Positions 7,977 through 16,530 of a stretch of DNA of 48,756 bases are shown piece by piece. The stretch comes from Bacteroidaceae bacterium. Its GTDB lineage: Bacteria; Bacteroidota; Bacteroidia; Bacteroidales; Bacteroidaceae. How positions within the stretch are numbered: the stretch's first letter is position 1; the number at the start of each line of letters is the position of its first letter. The position numbers and the translations under genes are program-made. The notes beneath the pieces were generated by a model. It saw only the letters and a program-made list of their open reading frames with translations, was not told the origin of the DNA and ran no database searches. The DNA is taken from NCBI GenBank assembly GCA_017557005.1, contig JAFZFZ010000018.1, forward strand, positions 1-48,756, read 5' to 3'.

Positions 7977-8453
7977 ATGGGAAACGACGTCAAACGTATA
8001 TTATTCGTGTGCCTGGGCAATATATGCCGCTCGTGCACGGCTGAAGAGATCATGCGCACGCTGCTGCGCCGTGAGGGGTTGGACAAGATGATTGAGGTGG
8101 ACTCGGCCGGACTCATCAGCTACCACCAAGGGGAGCAGGCCGACCCTCGCATGCGGGCGCACGCCTCGCGCCGTGGATACCACATCACGCACCTGTCGCG
8201 ACCAGTGCGCACGACGGACTTCTACGACTTTGACCTCATCATAGGCATGGATGACAGCAACATCAGCGGACTGCAGGGATTGGCGCCGAGCCTGGAGGCT
8301 GAGGAGAAGATACACCGCATGACGGATTACTGCACACGCAAGGTGGCCGACCACGTGCCCGACCCTTACTATGGCGGTGCACAGGGGTTCGAGAACGTGA
8401 TCGACATCCTGGAGGATGCTTGCGAGGGATTGCTAAACGCTATTCGTAACTGA
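7977..8453 (+). CDS. Low-molecular-weight protein tyrosine phosphatase
   Basis: The 158-residue length is usual for the family. The N-terminal P-loop reads VCLGNICRS, giving nucleophile Cys12 and Arg18 of the CX5RS signature. The general acid is Asp129 in VPDPYYGG. It is cytoplasmic and hydrolyses phosphotyrosine in proteins; in bacteria the family often counteracts tyrosine kinases of polysaccharide export, but no such kinase gene is in the window. The residues after the P-loop read CTAEE where most relatives have P(S/M)AE. The last 14 bases overlap the end of the convergent esterase-GH43 gene. Confidence 0.95.
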   Translation: MGNDVKRILFVCLGNICRSCTAEEIMRTLLRREGLDKMIEVDSAGLISYHQGEQADPRMRAHASRRGYHITHLSRPVRTTDFYDFDLIIGMDDSNISGLQGLAPSLEAEEKIHRMTDYCTRKVADHVPDPYYGGAQGFENVIDILEDACEGLLNAIRN

Positions 8454-10800
8454 AATCAAGCACATCGACATAGCCGCCGGTCTGCTTGGTGGCATAGTTG
8501 AAGATGGCAAACTTGCTGCCCATGAACATGCGGCGGTAGTCGAAGCTCATCCTCACGGGCTGGCCTATGGTGTGGTAATGCTTGCCGTCGAGGCTATAGG
8601 AGAAGGTGGCCAGATCGCGCGGACGGCCGAAGGTGCCATCGATGCGCAGGTATACCTTGCCACGCTTCAGCGGGATGCGGGCGAGCTCTACGGTGTCGGC
8701 CCCTACGATGCGGTGCCCATCGCCGAAGCGGGAGCGCTGCTCGCTGACAACAAGGCTCACAGTGCGGCCATCCTTCTCGATGCTGAGCACACCGCTATCG
8801 CCATTGAAGGCGGCCAGTCCGGCACGGTCGCCGTCGCGCATATGACGGATATCGAGGCACACGGTGCCGCTACAGGTGGGTCCCACCATGCGCTGGGTGA
8901 GGGTATTGGGCGCTACGAAGAGGTTGGGCACACAACGGGCAGTGGTGAGGCGCAGGGCGCCGCGACGGGCGGTGAGGCTCCAGGCACCGTCGATGGGGTT
9001 GTGATTCCACTGCCAGTAGAGCGAGAGCTGGGGCGAAGCGAAGTCGTCGGACCCACAGATGCCCTCCATAGTGGTGTGGGCAAGGGTGAGGTCATTGGGG
9101 ATGCGCCCGTGCTCGTCGCCTAGGATGGGCCAACCATCAATCCAGGTGCAGGGCATGAGGCAGGGTACACGGCCCACGCCATCGCGGTCCTGGAAGATGA
9201 GGGCGTGCCAGCGGCCTTCGTGGCCCTGCACAATGCAGCCTTGGCCTACGCCGCCATACTCTTCGAAGGGGGTCTCGAGGATCACCTTCTTCTCGTAGGG
9301 ACCGGTGATATGGTCGGCACGGTAGCACACCTCGCGACGCACACGGCCGGGAATGCCCCAATCCATCGAGATCATCATGAGATAGTACTTGCCATTGTGG
9401 ATGAAGGCGGAGCTACCCTCAAGGAGTCCGCGCTCATCGGCATCGCGCTCGAAGATGCGGGTGTTGATGCCACCGGGGAGCGGACCGCTGAGGTCGGGGG
9501 CAAACTCGGTGAGCTGGCCTGTGCCATGGAAGAGGTAGACGCGGCCATCGGTATCGAACACCAGGGAGCCGTCGTGGTGGTGGGGCGGACGCGAATGGAG
9601 TGTCCACGGACCTGCGGCATCGGTGGCGGTGTATACGAAGCCGCGCCAGGGATGGCCATTGGCACTGAACCATACATAGAACTGTCCGTCGTGGTAGCGG
9701 ATGGACGATGCCCACTGGCCTTGGCCATAGGCGGTGCCGTCGACAAGGTCGTAGCGGTCGCCATCATCGATGCGAGGATAGAGGTAGCTGATGGTCTCCC
9801 AATGCTGCATATCGGGCGAGCGCATGATGGGAGCACCGGGCATGAGGTGCATGGTGGTGCTCACCATATAATAATAGGTACCGTCGAAGCAGACCGACAT
9901 ATCGGGCACATCGGCATAGAGGATGGGGTTGCGGTAGGTGCCCTCGCGGCGGCGATACTCGTGGCAGAGGAGGGTGTGGGCATAGCGGCGACCCAAGATG
10001 CGGTAGCCCTCAGAGGTGAAATGGAGCTTGTCGGGAACCGAGGGACACCCCTCGGAGCTGATGACATGAGCCGTGGGGATGACCTCGGGGAGGGTGGCGA
10101 TGATCGCATTCATCGAAGCACAGGCTCCGCCCTCGCTGGCATGCACCACCTCACCTGCAAGCAGGGGCACCTCGGAAGCATCGAGATGGAGGTCGGCAAG
10201 CATGCGCTCGTAGATGGTCTTCACCTTGTGGGGCCACTGCCTGTCGCCTGTGTTGGATTCGCCCTGGTGTAACAGGATACCCTTGATGACGCCGTAGCGC
10301 TGGGCCTCGCGAGCCAAGGTGATGAGGTGGGCATAGGGCTTGTTGCCGTAGTCGCGGGCCTTACTTGTGAGCCAGTCGGGCTGACCCTCGAGGTACTGGG
10401 CGCACTGCTCCTCATCGAAGAGTTCTATCTTGCAGCCTCCCACAGCGACGTTGACGATGCCCACGCTAACCTCGGCGGGAAGGTTCTCAAGGAGAGTACG
10501 ACCAAAGTAGTCGGCCGGACTCAATCCGCCATAGGGCACAGTGAGCGGCGGGGTGGCAGGGTACCACTGGCCACGCACACGACCCATGGCAGGCATATCC
10601 ACAGCGGCCATCATCTTGAAACGGGGATCGATGCCTACGGTGTCTTGGGCTTCGATGGGGCCGCAGCCTTCCATGTTGGACTGCCCGAAGCAGAGGTAGA
10701 TATGGAAGTTCTCATCGGGCTGCGCAGGGGACTGGGCATAGAGCATGGGGGCTAAGGCCAATGCCATGCCGAGGAGTATGAGGTGGGAGATGCGTCGCAT
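8440..10800 (-). CDS. SGNH acetylesterase (CE6/SASA-like) fused to GH43 glycoside hydrolase
   Basis: The 786-residue protein starts at MRRISHLILLGMALALAPM (signal peptide ending LYAQS); an extension to 10842 lacks support. Domain 1 (about 30-285) is an SGNH esterase: nucleophile Ser41 in FGQSNMEG, a GILLHQGESN block, and His260 in PDKLHFTSEGY. Domain 2 (about 290-580) is a five-blade GH43 propeller with candidate Asp300 (ADVPDMSV), Asp410 (HHHDGSLVFDTDG) and Glu461 (LLEGSSAF). Domain 3 is a C-terminal beta-sandwich like those of beta-xylosidases. Together they would deacetylate and trim arabinoxylan-type side chains in the periplasm or outside. It follows the GH43 lipoprotein gene by 25 bp, forming a two-gene operon. 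Exact specificity cannot be read. Confidence 0.92.
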   Translation of the reverse strand: MRRISHLILLGMALALAPMLYAQSPAQPDENFHIYLCFGQSNMEGCGPIEAQDTVGIDPRFKMMAAVDMPAMGRVRGQWYPATPPLTVPYGGLSPADYFGRTLLENLPAEVSVGIVNVAVGGCKIELFDEEQCAQYLEGQPDWLTSKARDYGNKPYAHLITLAREAQRYGVIKGILLHQGESNTGDRQWPHKVKTIYERMLADLHLDASEVPLLAGEVVHASEGGACASMNAIIATLPEVIPTAHVISSEGCPSVPDKLHFTSEGYRILGRRYAHTLLCHEYRRREGTYRNPILYADVPDMSVCFDGTYYYMVSTTMHLMPGAPIMRSPDMQHWETISYLYPRIDDGDRYDLVDGTAYGQGQWASSIRYHDGQFYVWFSANGHPWRGFVYTATDAAGPWTLHSRPPHHHDGSLVFDTDGRVYLFHGTGQLTEFAPDLSGPLPGGINTRIFERDADERGLLEGSSAFIHNGKYYLMMISMDWGIPGRVRREVCYRADHITGPYEKKVILETPFEEYGGVGQGCIVQGHEGRWHALIFQDRDGVGRVPCLMPCTWIDGWPILGDEHGRIPNDLTLAHTTMEGICGSDDFASPQLSLYWQWNHNPIDGAWSLTARRGALRLTTARCVPNLFVAPNTLTQRMVGPTCSGTVCLDIRHMRDGDRAGLAAFNGDSGVLSIEKDGRTVSLVVSEQRSRFGDGHRIVGADTVELARIPLKRGKVYLRIDGTFGRPRDLATFSYSLDGKHYHTIGQPVRMSFDYRRMFMGSKFAIFNYATKQTGGYVDVLDFSYE

Positions 10801-10825
10801 AGTATATATAATAGGTATAGGAATC

Positions 10826-12520
10826 TTATTTGTTGGTAGCATACAGTCCGATCAGACTGCCGGTGAAGCCTCCTGCTCGGGCAGTGGAGAGATGGGCGGC
10901 ATCGAGCTGCTCGCCCACGGAGTTCCATTGCTTGCCCTTAGCACGGTAGCTGAAGGCGTAGTGCTCGCCATCAGACTCGACACGCAGAGTGAGTTTAGTG
11001 GCGGTGGTGGCGAGAGGTTGCTTGGCAAGGGTCTCGGTACCCTGGCGGCCTACCTTCTGCAGGGTGAGGTAGCGACCCTGTGCATCGGCACCTACGAGGA
11101 AGAGGTACTGATGGGTTTCGTCCTTGAAGAGCACGAGGCCTGCACGCTCGAGTGTATCGGCCGGAGCAAAATAGATATCGACGCTACTCTCGAAGGCATG
11201 GTGCTGCATGCGACGACCCACGAAGGCGGGGGTGCCACGGTCGGTAAGTGCCACGGGAGCGCAGCGCAGGGTGAGGGCACCAGGTACTTCGGTAAGCGAG
11301 TAGTGCTCTTTGCCGGGGCCACGCAGGGTGTGCCACTCGTAGGCGAGGAGAGTATCGGCAAACTCATCGGTGTGCACGAAGTTGCCGGTGGAGGCACCAT
11401 CATCGGTGCGGAAGGCCTGCTCGCGACGCACGGTGAGGGGCACGAGGTCGTCGCCCTGGGTCATGTAGGGGAAACCATCGGGACTCCACTGCACGGGCAT
11501 GATGAAGGTTTCGCGACCGAGGTTCTCGAAGTGGTTGTTGATGGGGCGACAAGCCAAGAACACAGCCCACCAATCGCCCTCGAGGGTCTGCACAAGGTCA
11601 GCATGTCCGGCACAGGTGATGGGGTTGGGGCGACGATGATCGAGGTGGCGCTGAGTGAGGATGGGGTTGTGCTCCCAAGGTGTGAAGGGACCCATGGGCG
11701 ACTCGCCACGGAAGATGACCTCAGAGTGCCAGCCGCCAGTGCCACCCTCGGCCGACATGAGGTAGTAGTATCCATTGATCTTATACATGTGAGGGCCCTC
11801 AATCCAGATGGGGTTGTCCTCGGGGCGGGCTCCCTTGTTGACGAGGATGTGACGCTCGCCGATAGTTTGGTTGGTGGCGGGGTCAAACTCCTGGATGCGG
11901 ATGGTGCGGTGACCGTCATATTCGGCCTTTCCATCGGGGGCATCGTCGTTATTGACGATGTATGCACGGCCATCGTCGTCGAAGAAGAAGGAAGGGTCGA
12001 TGCCGCCTACGGTAGGCAGGCGCACAGGCTCTGACCACGGGCCAAAGGGGTCCTTGGTGGTGACGAAGAAGTTGCCCCATCCTACGTTGGTAGTGACCAT
12101 ATAGTAGGTCTCGTTGTGGGGGTTGTACTCGATGGCCGGAGCAAAGATGCCACCGCTGACATGCTGGAAGTGGAGGTTGCGCAGCTGCGAGGGGCGGTCG
12201 AGCACATGGCCAACCTGCTTCCAATTCATGAGATCGCGACTGTGGAAGATGGGTACACCGGGGTAGTAGCTGAAGGTGGAGGTGACCAGGAAGTAGTCGC
12301 CCTTACCATTGGTGCAGACGCTGGGGTCGGAATACCATCCGGGCAGAATCGGATTATAGAAGGTGTGCTCATCGGCCAAAGGGTGATTGGCATAGATGCT
12401 ATCGTTGCCACTGTATACGAAGTGGTCAAACAGGGCCGTACCGGTTTGCGGTGTGGGTACTTGAGTGCACGAAATCATGCACATAACGAGTGCGAGAAGG
12501 GATACGCAATGTTTTTTCAT
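10826..12520 (-). CDS. GH43 family lipoprotein (beta-xylosidase / alpha-L-arabinofuranosidase type)
   Basis: The 564-residue protein has a lipoprotein signal (MKKHCVSLLALVMCMISC, Cys18), so it is probably tethered to a membrane. The GH43 domain (about 55-370) begins FYNPILPGWYSDPSV, giving base Asp65. It contains IDPSFFFDDDG with Asp175 and the acid Glu241 in WIEGPHMYK. The C-terminal half (about 385-564) is a concanavalin-like beta-sandwich (AGLVLFKDETHQYLFLVG, GSLIGLYATNK) as in GH43 xylosidases with a C2 domain. It heads the two-gene operon with the esterase-GH43 fusion and probably removes xylose or arabinose from the products. No SusC/SusD pair or regulator is adjacent. Confidence 0.93.
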   Translation of the reverse strand: MKKHCVSLLALVMCMISCTQVPTPQTGTALFDHFVYSGNDSIYANHPLADEHTFYNPILPGWYSDPSVCTNGKGDYFLVTSTFSYYPGVPIFHSRDLMNWKQVGHVLDRPSQLRNLHFQHVSGGIFAPAIEYNPHNETYYMVTTNVGWGNFFVTTKDPFGPWSEPVRLPTVGGIDPSFFFDDDGRAYIVNNDDAPDGKAEYDGHRTIRIQEFDPATNQTIGERHILVNKGARPEDNPIWIEGPHMYKINGYYYLMSAEGGTGGWHSEVIFRGESPMGPFTPWEHNPILTQRHLDHRRPNPITCAGHADLVQTLEGDWWAVFLACRPINNHFENLGRETFIMPVQWSPDGFPYMTQGDDLVPLTVRREQAFRTDDGASTGNFVHTDEFADTLLAYEWHTLRGPGKEHYSLTEVPGALTLRCAPVALTDRGTPAFVGRRMQHHAFESSVDIYFAPADTLERAGLVLFKDETHQYLFLVGADAQGRYLTLQKVGRQGTETLAKQPLATTATKLTLRVESDGEHYAFSYRAKGKQWNSVGEQLDAAHLSTARAGGFTGSLIGLYATNK

Positions 12521-12552
12521 AGTATTATAACTGATTTTATGTTAGTTTACTG

Positions 12553-12573
12553 CAAACTTACGAATAAACGAGC
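12553..12573 (-). promoter_or_regulatory. Promoter of the GH43 operon
   Basis: On the minus strand TAAGTTTG (12553-12560) is a -7 box directly preceded by GCTCGTTTATTCG (12561-12573). The same 13-mer precedes the -7 boxes in the 84-bp repeats on the opposite strand, so the region is a divergent promoter with a shared element. Confidence 0.6.
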
Positions 12574-12605
12574 AAAAAATATGAAATTTACTTCGATATT
12601 TTTTA

Positions 12606-12865
12606 TATCTTTGAGGTAAACCTCTTAGATACTTACACTCGCTTGGAAAAATATCCAAGCAAGCTTGAGATTTCTCGCTCGTTTATTCGTATCTTTGAGG
12701 TAAACCTCTTAGATACTTGCACTCGCTTGGAAAAATATCCAAGCAAGCTTGAGATTTCTCGCTCGTTTATTCGTATCTTTGAGGTAAACCTCTTAGATAC
12801 TTACACTCGCTTGGAAAAATATCCAAGCAAGCTTGAGATTTCTCGCTCGTTTATTCGTATCTTTG
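12606..12865 (+). repeat. Three 84-bp tandem repeats carrying a promoter array
   Basis: Three nearly identical 84-bp units (12606-12857) are followed by the first bases of a fourth; I see one base difference (cttAca/cttGca). Each unit contains TATCTTTG (12606, 12690, 12774, 12858), a match to the Bacteroidetes -7 box. In the last three positions this is preceded by GCTCGTTTATTCG. Each unit also has the inverted repeat GCTTGGA-6 nt-TCCAAGC and the short palindrome GAGGT-2 nt-ACCTC. The array points toward the DNA methyltransferase at 12919 and the T9SS genes after it. Because 84 is a multiple of 3, one frame is open, but I see no sign that it is a gene. The rest of 12521-12918 holds only the divergent GH43 promoter. 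Confidence 0.9.
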
Positions 12866-12918
12866 TCAAATATTTGGCTCGCTGAAGGCTAAGAGACCTT
12901 TGGCTGGAGTAGCTGACA

Positions 12919-13920
12919 ATGAAAAAACAGGAACAAAGACATAACAAAGTGAGAGCTGGACGCAACCACACCCTGGTGATACTGCCCGAAGAGCGCGAGG
13001 CACTGAAAGAGCATATCAAGGATATGCACACGCTGGACGCTACCCGATGGGACAACACCATCGTCAATGCCGACCTGCTCGAAGCCATCGACCTTGTACC
13101 TGACGGCATAGCCGACCTCATCATCATAGATCCTCCCTACAACCTATCGAAAGACTTCAACGGATGGTCATTTTCGGCCATTTCATCGGAGAAATATGCC
13201 GAATATCTGCGCACGTGGTTCCATAAAGTGTGCGACAAGCTGAAGCCTACTGGCTCGCTCTACATGTGTGGCGACTGGAAGTGCACATCGGCCCTGCAGA
13301 TGGTGATAGAGGAGAGGCTTACCATACTCAACCGCATCACCTGGCAACGCGAAAAGGGACGCGGCGCCAAGAGCAACTGGAAGAACAGCATGGAGGATAT
13401 ATGGTTTGCCGTGAAGGACCCCTGCAACTACTACTTCGACGTGGAGAGCGTGAAGATGAAGCGCAAGGTGCGTGCACCCTACAGGGTAGATGGTGAACCC
13501 AAGGACTGGGAGGCATCGGAGAATGGCAACTACCGCATCACCTACCCGTCGAACTTTTGGGACGATATAAGCATTCCCTTCTGGTCGATGCCCGAGAACA
13601 CCGATCACCCCACGCAGAAGCCGGAGAAGCTGTTTGCCAAACTGATACTGGCCTCATCGCGCAAAGGCGACATCGTGTTTGACCCTTTCATGGGCAGTGG
13701 CACAGCGCCCGTGGTAGCCAAAAAGCTGGGGCGTAAGTATATAGGTATAGAGGCCAACGAGGAGTACTGCCTCTGGGCTGCCAAACGCCTGCTGATAGCC
13801 GATGAGCACACTGACATACAGGGATTCTCTGACGGTGTATTCTGGGAACGCAACAGCCAAAATGCACAGATCCAAGAGCGCAAGGCTGCGCGAAGCAAAC
13901 AAACTGACAAACAATCATAA
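12919..13920 (+). CDS. Solitary DNA adenine methyltransferase (beta-type N6/N4 family)
   Basis: The 333-residue protein has the catalytic motif IV DPPYNLSKDF near residues 75-84, before the SAM-binding motif I region HPTQKPE...DIVFDPFMGSGT (about 232-260). This order defines beta-class DNA methyltransferases. The middle part includes ITWQREKGRGAKSNWKNSME, typical of the family. No restriction endonuclease gene is next to it, so it looks like an orphan methylase that could act in regulation or protection. Its start lies 53 bp after the last promoter box of the 84-bp array. The next gene (S41 peptidase) begins 18 bp after its stop, so co-transcription with the T9SS genes is likely. The recognition sequence cannot be deduced. 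Confidence 0.93.
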   Translation: MKKQEQRHNKVRAGRNHTLVILPEEREALKEHIKDMHTLDATRWDNTIVNADLLEAIDLVPDGIADLIIIDPPYNLSKDFNGWSFSAISSEKYAEYLRTWFHKVCDKLKPTGSLYMCGDWKCTSALQMVIEERLTILNRITWQREKGRGAKSNWKNSMEDIWFAVKDPCNYYFDVESVKMKRKVRAPYRVDGEPKDWEASENGNYRITYPSNFWDDISIPFWSMPENTDHPTQKPEKLFAKLILASSRKGDIVFDPFMGSGTAPVVAKKLGRKYIGIEANEEYCLWAAKRLLIADEHTDIQGFSDGVFWERNSQNAQIQERKAARSKQTDKQS

Positions 13921-13938
13921 GCAACTCATAACAATCGT

Positions 13939-15543
13939 ATGAAACGTATATTCCTACTCAGCCTATTGGCCATAAACCTGTTCGCAGGTGCTGCACAAAA
14001 CAACAACGCCGACATGGAGCAGGTGCGCAAGTTGATACTCTCGCATAGCGCTATCACCAACCTCTACGTAGACAAGGTAGATGAGGGCAGGATGGTGGAG
14101 ACGGCCATCAAAGCGATGCTCAAGGAACTGGACCCTCACTCGACTTACCTCACCGCCAAGGAGGTGGAGAAGATGAACGAGCCGCTGCAGGGCAACTTCG
14201 AGGGCATCGGCGTGCAGTTCAACATGGCCGACGACACGCTCTTCGTGATACAGACCGTGAGCAAGGGCCCCTCTGAGAAGGTGGGCATCCTGCCAGGCGA
14301 CCGCATCGTGACGGTGAACGACACAGCCATAGCAGGTGTAAAGATGGAGCGCGACGAGATCATGAAGCGTCTGCGCGGACCGAAAGGTTCGGTGGTGTGC
14401 CTCGGCATCGTGCGCCGCGGATTCAACGAGACACTGACCTTCAATGTGGTGCGCGACAAGATACCGGTAAACACACTCGATGCGGCCTATATGATAGCAC
14501 CCAAAGTGGGATACATCAAAATAAGCAGCTTCGGTGCTACCACTCATGAGGAGTTTCGCCAAGCTTTGGACAAGCTGAAACTGATGAAGATGCAGCACCT
14601 CATTCTCGACCTGCAGAGCAACGGTGGAGGATACCTGAAGGCGGCTGTGGACATGGCCAACGACTTCTTGCAGGCCGGACAACAGATCGTATACATCGAG
14701 GGTGACAAGTCGCCATACGCCGAGTTCAATGCCGAAGGCAAAGGACAGTTCCAGGAGGGACGCCTCGTAGTGCTCATCGACGAGTATTCGGCATCAGCAT
14801 CTGAAATCGTCACAGGTGCCGTACAGGATTGGGACCGCGGCATCGTGGTAGGACGCCGCTCATTTGGCAAGGGACTGGTGCAACGCCCCATCAGCCTACC
14901 CGACGGCGCCATGATACGCCTCACCGTAGCACGATACCACACTCCCTCGGGACGATGCATACAGAAACCCTATGGAGAGGATATAGACTACCGCAAGGAC
15001 CTGGAGAACCGATTCAACAACGGCGAGATGATGCATGCTGACAGCATACACTTTGCCGACTCGCTGAAGTATCAGACCAAGCGTATGAAGCGCACCGTCT
15101 ATGGCGGCGGAGGCATCATGCCCGACTATTTCGTGCCGCTCGACACAGTGAGCTACACCAAGTATCACCGCGAGCTTACCGCCAAGGGAGTAATCGTGAA
15201 CACCAACCTTACCATCATCGACCGCTACCGCAACGAGCTGAAAGAGAAGTATCCTACATTTGAGAAATACAACAAGTTCTTCGAGGTAGACGACGCCCAG
15301 CTGAGCATCCTGCTTGCCGAGGCCGAGAAGGCGGGTGTGAAGTACGACGAAGAACTGTATCAGGCATCGCTCCCGCTCATCAAGGTGCAACTCAAGGCCC
15401 TTATCGCACGCGACCTATGGGAGATGGGCCAGTTCTACGAGATCTTCAACACCACCGACGAGACCGTGATGAAGGGATTGGAGATTATCCAAAGCAAAGA
15501 CTTCGAGTTGGCTCCCGACACGAAAGGGAAGCAACGTCAGTAA
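13939..15543 (+). CDS. S41 family carboxyl-terminal processing peptidase
   Basis: The 534-residue protein has a signal peptide (about 1-19) and a helical segment with ELDPHSTYL (64-72). The PDZ domain spans about 85-170 (IGVQFNMADDTLFV, GILPGDRIVTVN). The tail-specific protease domain has the Ser286/Lys311 dyad: DEYSASASEIVTG and VGRRSFGKGLVQ. The C-terminal 150 residues are helical. It acts in the periplasm. Genes of this type often sit beside porP-gldKLMN in T9SS-positive Bacteroidales, which suggests a role in envelope protein processing, though the substrate is unknown. It begins 18 bp after the methyltransferase and ends 43 bp before porP, with no promoter visible between. Confidence 0.93.
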   Translation: MKRIFLLSLLAINLFAGAAQNNNADMEQVRKLILSHSAITNLYVDKVDEGRMVETAIKAMLKELDPHSTYLTAKEVEKMNEPLQGNFEGIGVQFNMADDTLFVIQTVSKGPSEKVGILPGDRIVTVNDTAIAGVKMERDEIMKRLRGPKGSVVCLGIVRRGFNETLTFNVVRDKIPVNTLDAAYMIAPKVGYIKISSFGATTHEEFRQALDKLKLMKMQHLILDLQSNGGGYLKAAVDMANDFLQAGQQIVYIEGDKSPYAEFNAEGKGQFQEGRLVVLIDEYSASASEIVTGAVQDWDRGIVVGRRSFGKGLVQRPISLPDGAMIRLTVARYHTPSGRCIQKPYGEDIDYRKDLENRFNNGEMMHADSIHFADSLKYQTKRMKRTVYGGGGIMPDYFVPLDTVSYTKYHRELTAKGVIVNTNLTIIDRYRNELKEKYPTFEKYNKFFEVDDAQLSILLAEAEKAGVKYDEELYQASLPLIKVQLKALIARDLWEMGQFYEIFNTTDETVMKGLEIIQSKDFELAPDTKGKQRQ

Positions 15544-15586
15544 TAGAAATATACTAAACACCGCACACGGCCGTTTTATATAGGTA

Positions 15587-16525
15587 ATGAATCATAAGAA
15601 AATCATACTGACGCTATGCGCTATGCTCTTCGCCGTGATGGCAAAGGCGCAGTTTGACACGCACTTCACACACTACTGGGCTCTGCAGGGGTACTACAAT
15701 CCTGCCGTGGCCGGACTGAGCGGCAGACTCAACCTATACGGCACCTACGCCATGCAGATGGCGGGCTACACCAACGCACCGGCTACGATGCTCGTTGGCG
15801 CCGATATGGTATTGCCCACGGAGAAGAAGAACCAGGCTGTGAGCGCCAACCTCTACAACGAGTCGATAGGACTCTTCACCAATCAGCGCCTCTTTGCAGG
15901 CTATGCCTACCGCTTCAACCTATGGAACGGACGCATGGCTGTGGGTGTGAATGCGGGATCGCTGGAACAGAAATTTGATGGTTCCAAGGTGGAGGCCGAG
16001 GAATCAAACGACGATGCTTTCCCCTCATCAGAGGTAGATGGCATGGGACTGGACCTCACGGCAGGCGTGCACTACACACACCGCCTCTTCTATGCCGGAC
16101 TATCGGTGATGCACCTCACGGCACCCACCATCGAGCTGGGCGAGACACACGAGATAAAGATTGACCGCACGTATTATTTAAGCGGTGGAGGCAATATTCA
16201 GCTAAAGAATCCGTTATTATCCATACAACCGTCGCTACAGCTGATGACCGACCTGCAAGCTTGGCGGGCCGACGTCACCGTAAGAGGCACCTACACCTAT
16301 GACGAGAAACGCTACTATGCCGGACTCACCTACAGCCCCATGACATCGGTAGCTATTCTCCTCGGAGGAGAAATCAACAGTGTATCGTTTGGCTATGCCT
16401 ACGAGATCTTCACCTCGGGAGTAGGACTCATACACGGAAGCCACGACCTCTACGTGGGATATGTGATGGATGTGAACCTATTTAAAAAAGGAAAGAACAA
16501 ACATAAAAGTATACGTATATTATAA
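15587..16525 (+). CDS. porP: PorP/SprF family type IX secretion outer-membrane protein
   Basis: The 312-residue protein has a signal peptide ending MAKAQ. It then shows the family opening FDTHFTHYWALQGYYNPAVAGLSGRLNLYG, given here by its start and end; the NPAVAG block is diagnostic. The rest alternates aromatic and polar residues as expected of an outer-membrane beta-barrel and ends with a strand (DLYVGYVMDVNLF) and a basic tail. In T9SS organisms PorP/SprF proteins work with the GldK/N ring and the secretion of cargo. The gldK start follows the stop by 5 bp, fixing it in the operon. Confidence 0.95.
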   Translation: MNHKKIILTLCAMLFAVMAKAQFDTHFTHYWALQGYYNPAVAGLSGRLNLYGTYAMQMAGYTNAPATMLVGADMVLPTEKKNQAVSANLYNESIGLFTNQRLFAGYAYRFNLWNGRMAVGVNAGSLEQKFDGSKVEAEESNDDAFPSSEVDGMGLDLTAGVHYTHRLFYAGLSVMHLTAPTIELGETHEIKIDRTYYLSGGGNIQLKNPLLSIQPSLQLMTDLQAWRADVTVRGTYTYDEKRYYAGLTYSPMTSVAILLGGEINSVSFGYAYEIFTSGVGLIHGSHDLYVGYVMDVNLFKKGKNKHKSIRIL

Positions 16526-16530
16526 CTTGT

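Noticed and set aside
9205..10272. Long open frame on the plus strand opposite the esterase-GH43 gene
   Set aside because: It is an antisense shadow of a GC-rich gene with strong motifs on the minus strand; its translation is Gly/Ala/Val-rich and shows no domain.
10745..12034. 429-codon open frame on the plus strand opposite the GH43 lipoprotein gene
   Set aside because: The minus-strand frame has a lipobox and all GH43 catalytic residues; the plus-strand translation has none and is a composition artefact.
12606..12865. Possible CRISPR array
   Set aside because: The copies are contiguous and identical over the full 84 bp with no unique spacers, and no cas genes are near.
12643..12885. Open frame through the 84-bp repeats encoding a 28-residue repeat peptide
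   Set aside because: It is open only because 84 is divisible by 3; the units carry promoter boxes and inverted repeats, and the frame stops soon after the array.
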